This document shows positions 7,325-15,328 of a DNA stretch of 35,983 bases, piece by piece. Each line of letters begins with the position of its first letter. The first letter of the stretch is position 1. The stretch comes from an uncultured Schlesneria sp. (GTDB lineage Bacteria; Planctomycetota; Planctomycetia; Planctomycetales; Planctomycetaceae), in contig CAILLA010000155.1 of the NCBI GenBank assembly GCA_903834925.1, positions 1 through 35,983 on the forward strand, in the 5' to 3' direction. Below the pieces are notes generated by a model. That model was not told where the DNA came from. It did no database searches and saw nothing but the letters and a program-made list of their open reading frames with translations. Position numbers and translations under genes: made by a program.

Positions 7325-8524
7325 TTAGAATATTGGTGTGCCAACCAGAGGTATCGAACCACCCAGGTTCATACCAACGCGTTTGAACAAATCGAGCATG
7401 AACGTGAGCGGTGTCTGTTCGACACTGACCACATCGCCCGGTTCCAGCCGAATATTGGCTTCGGCTTTTTGTTTGGCGTTGGCAAGACTGAGCTGAATGA
7501 TGTATGTCTTGACGCGGTCAGGCTTCTTTACGTCAATCGGCTCAAGTTCGGTTCCGGGCTTGCGGCGAATGACGTAGACCTTGTTTGCAGCCAATGAGCT
7601 GACACCGCCAGCCAATGCGATCGCATCGAGAAGTCGAAGCTCTTCGGCGATCGGGAACTCATACCGTCCCGACTTATTCACCAACCCCAAAACGTGCAGA
7701 GGTTCCGGATCTCGCTTTTCGACATAGACCACGGCACCGTCTTCCAGCTCATAGCCGCCAGTCCCGTTTTTTGTCGCTGAAATCAGATCAACTTTGATTG
7801 TATCCGATGACGACCCGCCAGCCAGTTCGACACTATGGCCAACTGGATCGACCCCACCCTTGTTTGTTCCAGCAACTTTGTTGGATCCCGTGCCGGAGCT
7901 GGGTCTGGAATTAAAACCCGGATTGCGGATGACGACTTCAGTTCCAGCGGCGTCGGTCAGACCTTCGGCACTGCTTAATGCCGACAGAAGATCGCACTGA
8001 CCTCTTGGTAAGTTATAAATTTGCGGTTTTTTTACAGCACCCGCAACCATAATCCGGTTTGTACGCTGAGACTTCATCGTCATCGTGACATTCGGATTCC
8101 GATAAAGCCCACGCTCGATACATTCATAAACAACCGCCGCTTCGGCGGCTTCCATTTTCAAGCCAGCCAGTGCAACGCGGCCGATTTGGGGAATATTCGC
8201 TGTCCCGTCTTCTTCAATCCGAACGGGAATCTTGACGGTGTCTTTCTCACTAAGCCCAGCTGCAATCGTCACTTCAATAACATCGCCCCGATCAAGCACG
8301 TCCGATTTTTGTGAGGCACTTGCCAGTCGAGTCAGGTCGATCGTCTGAGGATTCTCACGAACACCAGCGATGTAGTTCAGTGGGAGTGTCTTGAATGTGT
8401 ATTTTTCACCCTTGATCGTGGCACAACCCAAGCTTGAAAGTGCCAATAGAAAACCGCAGAAGATTCGGAATGATAAGGCTATTCGCCGCTGCCGCCGCAG
8501 CGACCGTAGGGTCGTTGCGCGCAT
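7325..8524 (-). CDS. Wza-like polysaccharide export lipoprotein (SLBB)
   Basis: A 399-residue outer-membrane exopolysaccharide export protein. The basic, hydrophobic leader ends in LSSLGC, a lipobox with acylated Cys34. A poly_export domain follows (about 76-150; RGDVIEVTI, DGTANIPQIGRV, GLYRNPNVTM). Two SLBB-type segments come next, at about 157-205 (IMVAGAVKKPQIYNL) and 275-325 (LHVLGLVNKSGRYEFP, LLDAIALAGGV). Such proteins form the channel that works with the Wzc-like protein encoded just downstream. I chose the ATG at 8524: it is preceded by AGAGG seven bases upstream, and it places the lipobox correctly. The frame stays open to 8689, but that start has no ribosome-binding site. No glycosyltransferase or flippase genes are next to this pair, so the rest of the pathway must be encoded elsewhere. 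Confidence 0.9.
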   Translation of the reverse strand: MRATTLRSLRRQRRIALSFRIFCGFLLALSSLGCATIKGEKYTFKTLPLNYIAGVRENPQTIDLTRLASASQKSDVLDRGDVIEVTIAAGLSEKDTVKIPVRIEEDGTANIPQIGRVALAGLKMEAAEAAVVYECIERGLYRNPNVTMTMKSQRTNRIMVAGAVKKPQIYNLPRGQCDLLSALSSAEGLTDAAGTEVVIRNPGFNSRPSSGTGSNKVAGTNKGGVDPVGHSVELAGGSSSDTIKVDLISATKNGTGGYELEDGAVVYVEKRDPEPLHVLGLVNKSGRYEFPIAEELRLLDAIALAGGVSSLAANKVYVIRRKPGTELEPIDVKKPDRVKTYIIQLSLANAKQKAEANIRLEPGDVVSVEQTPLTFMLDLFKRVGMNLGGSIPLVGTPIF

Positions 8525-9079
8525 TTCCGAACCTCTGTTCAACATCGAAACTGGGTTCGCCGCAATGGGAAGCGGTTGATCCAAATGATGTGGAACAGGC
8601 CATACTGACTCAGGCGGTGTTGCCGAGGGAGTCACTTTAATCTGAGCATCCAAAAGGGGAGTGTTGAAGTAGCGAGAAGTCGCCGACATGTGAATTCGAT
8701 TTGCCGAAGCGCGCGGAATCTATGAGAACCCTCGCGAAGCGTCAATACGAGTCATCTTCCGTCGAAAAAACTGAAGCGGAAATCCGGTTTCAGACAAAGA
8801 ATCTGTTAGAAAGAACGACTGCGACTGATTTATTTGCCACAAAAGCCGCTCGAAGCCCATTTGGATCGTTTCGCTAGAAAAAGGGACAGGCGAGCCCGGC
8901 GACATAAGCCCCCGGACTCTTCGTTCTACAATTCGCGTTGAGATTCCAAGAAAGAATCCGGGGACTTACGTCGCCCGGCTCGCCTGATCAACTGGCGATG
9001 AATTACCCGATTCTGAAACCGTTTAGAAGAAGCAATTGCAACACCCTCGTTTGGGCGTCGGGCTAATGACTCATACGGG
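8525..9079. other. Intergenic region between pilT and the wza-like gene
   Basis: About 550 bases without a convincing gene. It holds the upstream region of the wza-like gene and the downstream end of the pilT operon. The only structure I find is the inverted REP-like pair at 8887-8986. A reading frame continuing the wza-like gene to 8689 lacks a ribosome-binding site and is not supported. Confidence 0.6.
8887..8986. repeat. REPIN-like inverted pair of 35-nt REP elements
   Basis: The left arm 8887-8921 begins CAGGCGAGCC and ends CGGACTCTT. The right arm 8952-8986 is its reverse complement with four mismatches, beginning AAGAATCCGGGG and ending CGGCTCGCCTG. The arms are 30 bases apart, giving a 100-bp element. 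Each arm also contains a small internal CCGGG/CCCGG-type stem. The arrangement matches REPINs, in which two inverted REPs move as one unit with help from a RAYT transposase. It sits downstream of the pilT stop and could stabilise that transcript's end. Confidence 0.8.
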
Positions 9080-10183
9080 TTAACGATTTAAGTAAGCTGG
9101 ATCACGGACATTGCGTTCCGCCACTTGACGCGAGATTTTCGACGAATCGAAAAGTTGCCGAACGGTTTCGTCAAAGCTCAGCATGCCGTCTTCGCGTCCT
9201 GTCATCAGGTAGTTATCAATCGATTCGAACTTGCCGTTCCGAATCGCACTGGCGATCGGAAATGTATTCCACATCACTTCTAACGCCAGATGACACTTAT
9301 TGCCGGGCTGGATATCCGGCAGTAGACGCTGAGCAACAATCGCTCGCAGGCAAAGAGCCAATTGCGAACGAATGTCACGCTGCGCCTCATTCGGAAACAG
9401 GTCTGTGTACCTCGTAATGGCTCCCTTTGCATCCCGCGAATGCAACGTCGTGAAGACAAGATGCCCGGTTTCTGCAGCGCTCAGTGCGATCTGTGCCGTT
9501 TCAAGGTCCCGAATCTCGCCTACCAGAATCACGTCGGGGTCTTGTCGCAACCCGTTTCTTAAGCCCTCAGCGAACGAAGGGACGTCGATTCCGACCTCGC
9601 GCTGTGAAACGACCGAGTTCGGTACGCGAGGAAACTCGAATTCCAGTGGCTCTTCAATGCTGATGATACGGCAGCCACCGGACTTGTTGATCAGATTGAC
9701 CAGCATCGCCAGCGTCGTCGACTTACCTGAACCCGTTGGACCAGTCAGGATCACCATGCCGTCTCGACCCGATGCGAGACGCGTGGCAAGCAGGTTCGGA
9801 AAGCCGGCCCACTCGAAATCAGGAATTGCCGCCGGAATAACTCGAAAACAACCACCCATTCGACCAGAGGAATAAAACAAATTAACACGGAACCGCATCG
9901 AAAGCCCGTCAACGGGATGAGCAAAAGCAAAGTCGAGACTCTTTTCGTCCTTCAATCGTTGTTGAAAATGGAATGGACAAAACGTATCAAGCACTTGATG
10001 TAACCAGTCGGCGTCGAGTGGCAGCTCCGAAATGTCTTTTAACATCCCATTCAAGCGCATTGTTGGCGGAAAACCACCAATCAAATGCAGGTCCGATGCG
10101 TCGGACTGGACCGCAATGGTTAGCCATCGTTCGATTGAATCGTTGAGTGGTGTTTCAGCTCGTGACAATGGATGGGCTTTCAA
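9080..10183 (-). CDS. pilT: PilT-type type IV pilus retraction ATPase
   Basis: A 367-residue hexameric secretion ATPase of the PilT/PilU type, which powers pilus disassembly. Visible motifs in order: the N-terminal SDASDLHLIGG typical of PilT, Walker A GPTGSGKST (148-156), Asp box SIEEPLEFEF (175-184), Walker B PDVILVGEIRD (216-226) and His box TGHLVFTTLHS (239-249). The region AIRNGKFESIDNYL corresponds to the PilT AIRN-containing C-terminal segment. The length is normal for PilT. The start is a TTG at 10183 directly after the TAA of the upstream gene, preceded by GGAACGAG. The first internal ATG would remove the conserved SDLHL motif, so TTG is preferred. It is the last gene of an operon with three membrane-protein genes rather than with pilB, pilC or pilin genes. 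Confidence 0.92.
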   Translation of the reverse strand: MKAHPLSRAETPLNDSIERWLTIAVQSDASDLHLIGGFPPTMRLNGMLKDISELPLDADWLHQVLDTFCPFHFQQRLKDEKSLDFAFAHPVDGLSMRFRVNLFYSSGRMGGCFRVIPAAIPDFEWAGFPNLLATRLASGRDGMVILTGPTGSGKSTTLAMLVNLINKSGGCRIISIEEPLEFEFPRVPNSVVSQREVGIDVPSFAEGLRNGLRQDPDVILVGEIRDLETAQIALSAAETGHLVFTTLHSRDAKGAITRYTDLFPNEAQRDIRSQLALCLRAIVAQRLLPDIQPGNKCHLALEVMWNTFPIASAIRNGKFESIDNYLMTGREDGMLSFDETVRQLFDSSKISRQVAERNVRDPAYLNR

Positions 10184-10900
10184 TTATTCTCGTTCCGCAA
10201 CGGTAGCCAATCCTTCCACGGCAGACGCAATCTGCCGGACAAGCTCTTCCGCACGAGACGCCGGTGCGCCCGTGTATTTTGCGAGGTGTATCATCGTAAC
10301 CAGTTCGCGGACCCATGCCAGTGTCGACATCAGATTGTCGTACATTTGATTCCGTACGGTTTTCAGTTTCGCAAGATTCTCGCGACGTGTTTGTTCACAG
10401 ATGGCAATTCGAGATTGATTTTCCGTCGCCGGAATCTCCGATTGATCGGCGGGTTTCGCTGCTAGGGTTGTATCCGGTTCGGTGTTGCTGGGGACGGCTT
10501 CTTTTGCCGCTACCTCAAGCAATTGATCCAACTCACGGATGCGATCCGCTTGTTGATACCAGGCGACTTTCAATTCTGAGATTCGGTTTCGTTCATTAAC
10601 GAAGACGTTCTCGGCCCAGCCTTCCAGACTGCCAAATGCCGTTTCAAGCTCCGACTCAACCTGACCGATCAGCTGAGACATGCCGTCAACGACGCTTGGA
10701 CGAGTTATTTTCCCGTCAATAACAGGAATTGTCGAACGATTGGCCAAAAGAACAGGGATATATATCGGCCAGAAGAAAGGTGCCGTCAGTCTTTCAAAGA
10801 TCTTATCCTTTGAACGGCCCGTCTCGTCACTCACCCATAATGCGATCGCGATTCCAACCCCAATAATCAGATAAAAGACGATAGTAACTCCGTATCCCAT
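10184..10900 (-). CDS. Membrane-anchored coiled-coil protein of unknown function
   Basis: A 238-residue protein with one N-terminal membrane helix (about residues 4-23, VTIVFYLIIGVGIAIALWVS) and a second weakly hydrophobic stretch near 40-52. A long hydrophilic part rich in Glu, Gln, Arg and Leu follows and is probably helical or coiled (for example NRISELKVAWYQQADRIREL). I do not recognise a family. The start ATG at 10900 has a strong ribosome-binding site (AAAGGAAG, with TTAAC before the ATG). The stop directly abuts the TTG start of pilT, and the upstream membrane gene ends only 12 bases before this start. Such tight packing suggests translational coupling and a joint role with the ATPase, perhaps as a membrane adaptor, which is inference only. 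Confidence 0.75.
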   Translation of the reverse strand: MGYGVTIVFYLIIGVGIAIALWVSDETGRSKDKIFERLTAPFFWPIYIPVLLANRSTIPVIDGKITRPSVVDGMSQLIGQVESELETAFGSLEGWAENVFVNERNRISELKVAWYQQADRIRELDQLLEVAAKEAVPSNTEPDTTLAAKPADQSEIPATENQSRIAICEQTRRENLAKLKTVRNQMYDNLMSTLAWVRELVTMIHLAKYTGAPASRAEELVRQIASAVEGLATVAERE

Positions 10901-10912
10901 GTTAACTTCCTT

Positions 10913-11800
10913 TCATCCTTGCAGACGTTGCCAAAGAGTGAAGATCAAGACTGGTGAAACTGCTGAAAAAACGCCAGACCATGAGAGCACAAGTCGTTGC
11001 AGAAAGCATTCGCGGTCCAACCGTCGGTCTGCGGCCATCGTGTCGGTCAGGGTCGAAAGTCCTCGGTACAACGAATACGTTCCTGACAAACCAGCAATGA
11101 ACGGCAGAATCAGCCCCAGTAGTAACACTGAATTTCGAGGCACAGCCGGCAAGGGAAAAATGGCAATCGCCAGACCAAATGCTGCGTAGATCGGCAATAT
11201 CCCAACCAGCGTTACAGCAGCCACCGCCTTCGATTTCAACGCATGGATCACAACGTCCATCATCGACATTCGAACACCTGACAATAATCCGTAGAAGTAA
11301 AGGCTGGGCAAACAGATTCCCGTCGCCGCGATCAACCCGATCGCATACGCCGCAATCAGCTTGAAGGCATTTCCATTGAGCCACGGTGTCACAAGCGAGC
11401 TTGCTTCAAGGGTTTCAAATCGTAGTGGGGTTACCTGTTTCCCTTCGAGCACAGCTTCGATCGGAAACAGATGTGGCCAAACGGTCGCGGCACTGAGTAC
11501 CAGCGACATTGCCACTCCGAAAAACGTGAAACCAATTAACGAGATTGCCAACAGACGCGGGACGAGTTCCACCTGGTACTCCGGTCGCCGAATCAACCGA
11601 TCAAGCTGAACTGGGTTTTTCAGAATCAGTTCCAGCAAAGCAAGCGGACCACTTCGCACTTGTTCAATCGGATTGACATTCGCCTGAGTACTCGACGCCG
11701 ATGTTTCCTCGTCAAAAACAACCCACTCCGCATTCGATTCAATAGCAGTCTCCGGTTGATCGAATGTCTTACGTAAGGACTCAAGAACGTGAGAATTCAT
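10913..11800 (-). CDS. Yip1-like five-helix membrane protein
   Basis: A 295-residue protein with a hydrophilic N-terminal region (1-80) and five predicted membrane helices at about 83-106, 146-172, 192-215, 223-245 and 269-290. The helix order and the motif GICLPSLYFYGLLSGVRMS (161-179) match the second membrane protein of this operon, which has GIPLPALYILNSLSGSKLR, so the two are paralogues. The layout resembles Yip1-domain proteins, but the assignment is by topology rather than by a diagnostic motif. The ATG at 11800 is preceded by AGAAAG. Upstream on the strand, 119 bases separate it from the paralogue, and that gap contains a REP-like element. No enzymatic motif is visible. Confidence 0.75.
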   Translation of the reverse strand: MNSHVLESLRKTFDQPETAIESNAEWVVFDEETSASSTQANVNPIEQVRSGPLALLELILKNPVQLDRLIRRPEYQVELVPRLLAISLIGFTFFGVAMSLVLSAATVWPHLFPIEAVLEGKQVTPLRFETLEASSLVTPWLNGNAFKLIAAYAIGLIAATGICLPSLYFYGLLSGVRMSMMDVVIHALKSKAVAAVTLVGILPIYAAFGLAIAIFPLPAVPRNSVLLLGLILPFIAGLSGTYSLYRGLSTLTDTMAADRRLDRECFLQRLVLSWSGVFSAVSPVLIFTLWQRLQG

Positions 11801-11849
11801 AATGTTCTTTCTAGTAATTAATGTTGTGAATAATTATGTTGAAATGCTT

Positions 11850-11884
11850 GCGGTAAGCCGGGCGGCGTAAGCCCTCGGACTCTT
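11850..11884 (+). repeat. Solo 35-nt REP-like element
   Basis: A diverged copy of the 35-nt repeat in forward orientation, with AGCCGGGCGGCGTAAGCCC followed by TCGGACTCTT. It falls between the two paralogous membrane-protein genes of the pilT operon. No clear inverted partner is found within 100 bases to its right. Confidence 0.65.
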
Positions 11885-11919
11885 AAATCCAAGGGACGAA
11901 CTCATACCTCGGCGTCGCT

Positions 11920-12516
11920 TCACCTGCCAAACTGAAACAATCCAAAAAAGTAGAAAAGTTCCGCTCCAATCGTCCCGACAATCGCCAGCCACCAGACGGG
12001 TGTTGTTCCTCGATTCGGTTCCAGCCGACGCATGACCCGATGAAAAACATCGATCATCGATACTCCGACACCAGTAAAGACGATCAGATTGACCAGTAAA
12101 ATGAACATCGGCGACGGGATGGCAACGGTGAAGAACCAATTGATCGGGATCGAAGCCACCATCGCCAGTCCGCCCCAACTGGTCGTCACCAGAGCCGCCA
12201 ATAATGTACTGCTCGCCCGAAGTTTCGAGCCAGAAAGACTGTTCAAGATATAGAGTGCCGGTAACGGAATCCCCCATGCCAGCCCTGCTCCGGTCGTACA
12301 GGCCAACCCCTTAAGAACCACATCCCGAACATTTCCGCTCAACCCCATCGTCATTCCATATGTCATCGTCCCCAGGATGGCGGTCGACATCAACGAAATC
12401 CAGACCCACCAGCGGTATTGAACCTGATGTTCATTCCACCGAGCGGCGAATTCCTCTGGCTCACATAACGCAAGCCCCACATGAGCGATCCCAGATTGCA
12501 GTTGTTCGCGAAACAT
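11920..12516 (-). CDS. Yip1-like five-helix membrane protein, short paralogue
   Basis: A 198-residue membrane protein with five predicted helices at about 36-58, 69-93, 104-130, 136-158 and 173-193 and a short hydrophilic N-terminus (EPEEFAARWNEHQ). It shares with its downstream neighbour the helix pattern and the GIxLPxLY...LSG motif (82-96 here), showing an old duplication. It lacks the long N-terminal extension of that neighbour. The ATG at 12516 has a good ribosome-binding site (GGAAAGGA). It is the first gene of the four-gene operon ending in pilT. No function is known to me; a membrane partner for the pilus ATPase is a guess from position. Confidence 0.75.
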   Translation of the reverse strand: MFREQLQSGIAHVGLALCEPEEFAARWNEHQVQYRWWVWISLMSTAILGTMTYGMTMGLSGNVRDVVLKGLACTTGAGLAWGIPLPALYILNSLSGSKLRASSTLLAALVTTSWGGLAMVASIPINWFFTVAIPSPMFILLVNLIVFTGVGVSMIDVFHRVMRRLEPNRGTTPVWWLAIVGTIGAELFYFFGLFQFGR

Positions 12517-13126
12517 CGATTGTCCTTTCCGTCATTTGAAATAAATGGAACGGTCGACGATTAAAAGCCGTCAGCCAAGTTTGCCTGAAAAGAAGTTTGT
12601 AAAAAGCGAAATGCCCACCCTTGATGGAACCATCAAAGGCAATCGATCGAGACCCGAAAAATATCTCAAATCGGTGACCGGGTGACAGAGTGGTACGACT
12701 GTGTCAACCGAAAGTTGTCCGAATCTCAATCACTGTGATGAACCATTGCTCTACAGAAATATCCGCAACCCGGTTCCAAAATTAACAGGATGCAAAAAAA
12801 CGGCACAGCCGGTTGATCCGCGTCGGAAGATGGGTTCAAAATAGGGACGTCATTCGCGCGTCGACCAGGCGAGCCGGGCGACGTTAGTCCCCGGATTCTT
12901 TCTTTGAATCCGTTTTCGAATAGGAGTGCAAAAAACCGGGCGACACCCCTGGCCGGCTCATATGGAAACTCTTTCTCGTGAAATAATCTGGTGTGGGAAT
13001 CAACACCCGACTGAACTTAAAAAAACTTCAGCTGAAAAAATGGTGTTTGTTATTTTGCTGACGACAGGCTTAGACTGCACTTCCCGTCTCGCGCTCTTTC
13101 AGGCACACGTTTCAAAGGAATTTCAG
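12517..13126. other. Divergent intergenic region with promoter space and a REPIN-like element
   Basis: About 610 bases between the start of the pilT operon (minus) and the start of an exported protein (plus), so it must contain at least two promoters. I see the REP pair at 12866-12964 and a small palindrome TTGATGGAACCATCAA at 12621-12636. An open frame from 12926 in phase with the plus-strand gene starts inside the repeat and lacks a ribosome-binding site, so it is not taken as coding. Confidence 0.6.
12866..12964. repeat. REPIN-like element, right arm degenerate
   Basis: The left arm 12866-12900 is almost identical to the inferred 35-nt consensus (CAGGCGAGCCGGGCGACG, then CCCCGGATTCTT). 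The segment at 12930-12964 is a degenerate inverted copy that keeps CCGGG and CCGGCTC at the expected positions. Arm length and spacing (35-29-35) nearly equal those of the element at 8887-8986. Confidence 0.6.
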
Positions 13127-14050
13127 ATGTCTCGTCGTAAAATCGCGGTACTGCGTGGACTGACCTTACTCGCCCTGGTCGTCGCAACGTCGCTTCCGAC
13201 CGAACTAGTGGCTGCAATCAAGAACAGTCCGACCTTCACGAAGCCCATCAAGAATCCAAAATTCGATCCGTCAGCAGAACAGGTTGATCTATTCGAGGCG
13301 GTCGATGCAGGACAAGTCACCATCAGATTGATCCCCAAGAACGCGATGGGAGGCAATGTCCTAATTGAAAACAAGACCGACAAACCGCTCACCGTAAAGA
13401 TCCCCGAGGCGGTCGCTGGAGTCTCGATTCACTCACAATTCGGAAATTTCGGTGCAGGCAATCTAGGCCTGGGAAACCAGGGACTCGGTAATAACGCCGC
13501 TATGGGTAACGGCCAGAACGGTCAGCAACAGCTCGGTGGAGGTATCGGTCCCGCACAGGGAAACGGCCAGGCATTTGGAAATGGACAAGGAAACAACGCG
13601 CAAGGAGTCGGACAGGGCTTCTTCTCCATTCCCGCCGAAATGGTGATCTCACTCAATTTCAACTCAGTCTGCCTCGAACACGGAAAGCCCGAGCCTGGTC
13701 CGAACAGCAAATACACACTCGCCCCGATTTCCAAAATCAGTCGTGATCCCGTGCTTTATCAACTTCTTAAGGTTGTTGGATCAGGCAAAGTCGACACAAA
13801 AGCCGCCCAGGCCGCAGCATGGCACCAGGCGAGTAAAATGTCATTCCAGCAGCTGTCCGAGAAAATGAACACACCTTTGGGTGCCCTGACGCAAACCCCT
13901 GATTTTACCCGCAGCCAGATCCTCGCCGCCGAGGAATTGATCGCTCAGGCAAAACAGAAAGCCGCCAAGGCCAGTTTCGTCGAGACATCCGAATCGAAGG
14001 TGAAACCCGAGAACAAAGGCAACCGACCGATTCGTCTCGTGAAGAACTGA
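13127..14050 (+). CDS. Exported Gly/Asn/Gln-rich protein, planctomycete family of unknown function
   Basis: A 307-residue protein with a signal peptide (about 1-30, MSRRKIAVLRGLTLLALVV then an Ala-rich end). A first globular part includes ATG-proximal FDPSAEQVDLFEAVDAG and IRLIPKNAMGGNVLIENKTD. A linker at about 102-165 is made mainly of Gly, Asn and Gln. A second part follows with NFNSVCLEHGKPEPGPNS and a helical tail ending in a basic Lys/Arg/Asn sequence. I recall similar planctomycete proteins with the LIxNKTDKPLxVxxPxA and VCLEHGKPxP motifs, but none with known function. The ATG at 13127 is preceded by AAAGGAA with good spacing; the in-frame ATG-like start at 12926 lies in repeat DNA. 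It is transcribed away from the pilT operon. A cell-surface role is inferred from export and composition. Confidence 0.75.
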   Translation: MSRRKIAVLRGLTLLALVVATSLPTELVAAIKNSPTFTKPIKNPKFDPSAEQVDLFEAVDAGQVTIRLIPKNAMGGNVLIENKTDKPLTVKIPEAVAGVSIHSQFGNFGAGNLGLGNQGLGNNAAMGNGQNGQQQLGGGIGPAQGNGQAFGNGQGNNAQGVGQGFFSIPAEMVISLNFNSVCLEHGKPEPGPNSKYTLAPISKISRDPVLYQLLKVVGSGKVDTKAAQAAAWHQASKMSFQQLSEKMNTPLGALTQTPDFTRSQILAAEELIAQAKQKAAKASFVETSESKVKPENKGNRPIRLVKN

Positions 14051-14088
14051 GTCGCGGCGGACGAGGTTTGACTTTATCGTGGTTTATT

Positions 14089-14144
14089 CTCGTTCCGAAG
14101 CTCCCCGCTTGGGAACGTACATTTTCGCAGCTCTGCTTCGCAAG
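14089..14144. repeat. Dispersed-type double hairpin (CTCGTTCC...GGGAACG)
   Basis: CGTTCC and GGGAACG at 14091-14117 pair around a short loop, followed by a second small hairpin formed by TTCGCAG and CTTCGCAA at about 14124-14144. The sequence resembles a widespread bacterial intergenic repeat of the form CTCGTTCCCAAGCTC...GGGAACG. It lies 39 bases after the stop of the exported Gly-rich protein and may act in 3'-end formation. Confidence 0.5.
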
Positions 14145-14285
14145 TGGTTAAATTGCAAGTCACGCCACAATCTCGTGTGCGACCTCGCCAGACACGTTAA
14201 TTCTGGTCGACCTCAATAGGTCAAATCAATCGGCTTTAGGCAGATCGTGACGCCCGGACAATTAAATGCCTGCTCAATGAATGGT

Positions 14286-14744
14286 TCATTTTTTTCCAAT
14301 CTTCACTTCGAACTTCAGATTTGGATCGAGATCAAAATCGATCGTGTTGTGTCCTGACGTAACGATCTCGTCAAACTTCAGCTCCAGATTTTTCTTGTAA
14401 TTTTCGGGTAAATCAGGAGTCACCATTTTGCCCGTCGTCTTATCCTCTACCTCAATTTCGTCACGCTTTGCTGATCTAAGCGTGACCTCGTGGCTTCCGA
14501 CAAGTGCTCCTCGTTTTGATTGAGAAAATCGCAACATATATCGGCTCTCTTCGTCGGTGTACGCCGACGAGTACGGTCCCTTTGGATCGACCGGCTGGAA
14601 TTGGACCAGAACAAACGGAATTGGCACTCCATCCTGCGAGACGACTCCGCTCACAGTCCCCAGATCCGGTCCTTTTGAGCACCCGGAGATAAAAAGCCCA
14701 ATTGCCAACACGGCCACGTTCGGAAGTAACCGACCATATCGCAT
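14286..14744 (-). CDS. Small lipoprotein with carboxypeptidase-regulatory-like fold
   Basis: A 152-residue protein with a lipoprotein leader ending LFISGC, so the mature form should be anchored by an acylated Cys. The mature part starts with VSGVVSQDGVPIPFVLVQF, the pattern (VxGxVxxDGxPxxxAxVxF) of a small beta-sandwich domain seen in very many planctomycete lipoproteins. Those genes commonly lie next to DUF1559 prepilin-like genes, and a DUF1559 remnant is immediately upstream here. The function is unknown; an extracytoplasmic adhesion or scaffold role is a guess. The ATG at 14744 is preceded by AAGGA about 11 bases upstream; an ATG at 14756 is an alternative, and the frame stays open to 14792. 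Confidence 0.8.
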   Translation of the reverse strand: MRYGRLLPNVAVLAIGLFISGCSKGPDLGTVSGVVSQDGVPIPFVLVQFQPVDPKGPYSSAYTDEESRYMLRFSQSKRGALVGSHEVTLRSAKRDEIEVEDKTTGKMVTPDLPENYKKNLELKFDEIVTSGHNTIDFDLDPNLKFEVKIGKK

Positions 14745-14778
14745 CGTAAAACACATCCTTTTTTGAACCGAAAGTTGA

Positions 14779-15084
14779 TTAATAATCGCCAATCACGAGA
14801 CCATCATTACGACGCGCGAGGCGTTGGAACGTCCCGACATAGGCTGTTGGAGATTGCACCGCAGGCTGGTTATTCGCAAAATCAATATTCTCGCTGATGA
14901 ACTGGACATGACCGTCGGCGAACAGAAATTGAGCACCACCCGAGTGGCGACTGCTGTACGCCCGGGAAACTGCTGGATTGCCGTTTGCTTGCAGAGACGG
15001 ATCATTGATTTTGATATCAACAATCGCCAGACTTTGGCGCATCCCCCAAATCCCATTCCCCGTGTAGTTACGCCATAACGAATT
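14779..15084 (-). pseudogene. C-terminal remnant of a DUF1559 prepilin-like protein
   Basis: About 102 codons from just after a TGA at 15085-15087 encode [20 protein letters not shown], then [20 protein letters not shown] and end [11 protein letters not shown]. This is the C-terminal third of DUF1559 proteins, which have the H-x9-DG signature ([13 protein letters not shown]) and the GDY-like end. The N-terminal prepilin helix (GFTLIELLVVIAI-like) and the middle domain are missing: none of the three minus-strand frames upstream to 15328 shows them. The only in-frame Met (15042) would make an 87-residue piece of no likely use. The small lipoprotein gene downstream is the typical partner, so this looks like a former pair that lost its first member. 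Confidence 0.75.
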
Positions 15085-15328
15085 TCAGTCCAATCGACGG
15101 TTAGATACAATGTCCATTAAAGTACTTGTTCTCGGGTACGTTGTGTGTCCATTACGCCGAACAACTGACGTTCCGCTTCAATGGCCGAAATTTCCTCATG
15201 GCCGATTCCCCACAGACACGTCGTTTGTGACAATTCTCGTTAGACCGAATTCCTAAAGACCGCACCATCTCCCCCGTGGAAGTGACCAGGTGGGACTTTA
15301 AGTCGGACTGAAATCAGGTTTTGTAATA

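Noticed and set aside
7195-7362. Longer start of the Wzc-like kinase overlapping the Wza-like gene
   Set aside because: The extra 56 residues show no domain and would overlap the upstream gene; MNTHERL at 7194 directly precedes the first membrane helix region.
12926-13126. N-terminal extension of the Gly-rich exported protein
   Set aside because: It starts inside a REP-like element; the ATG at 13127 has a good ribosome-binding site and begins a signal peptide.
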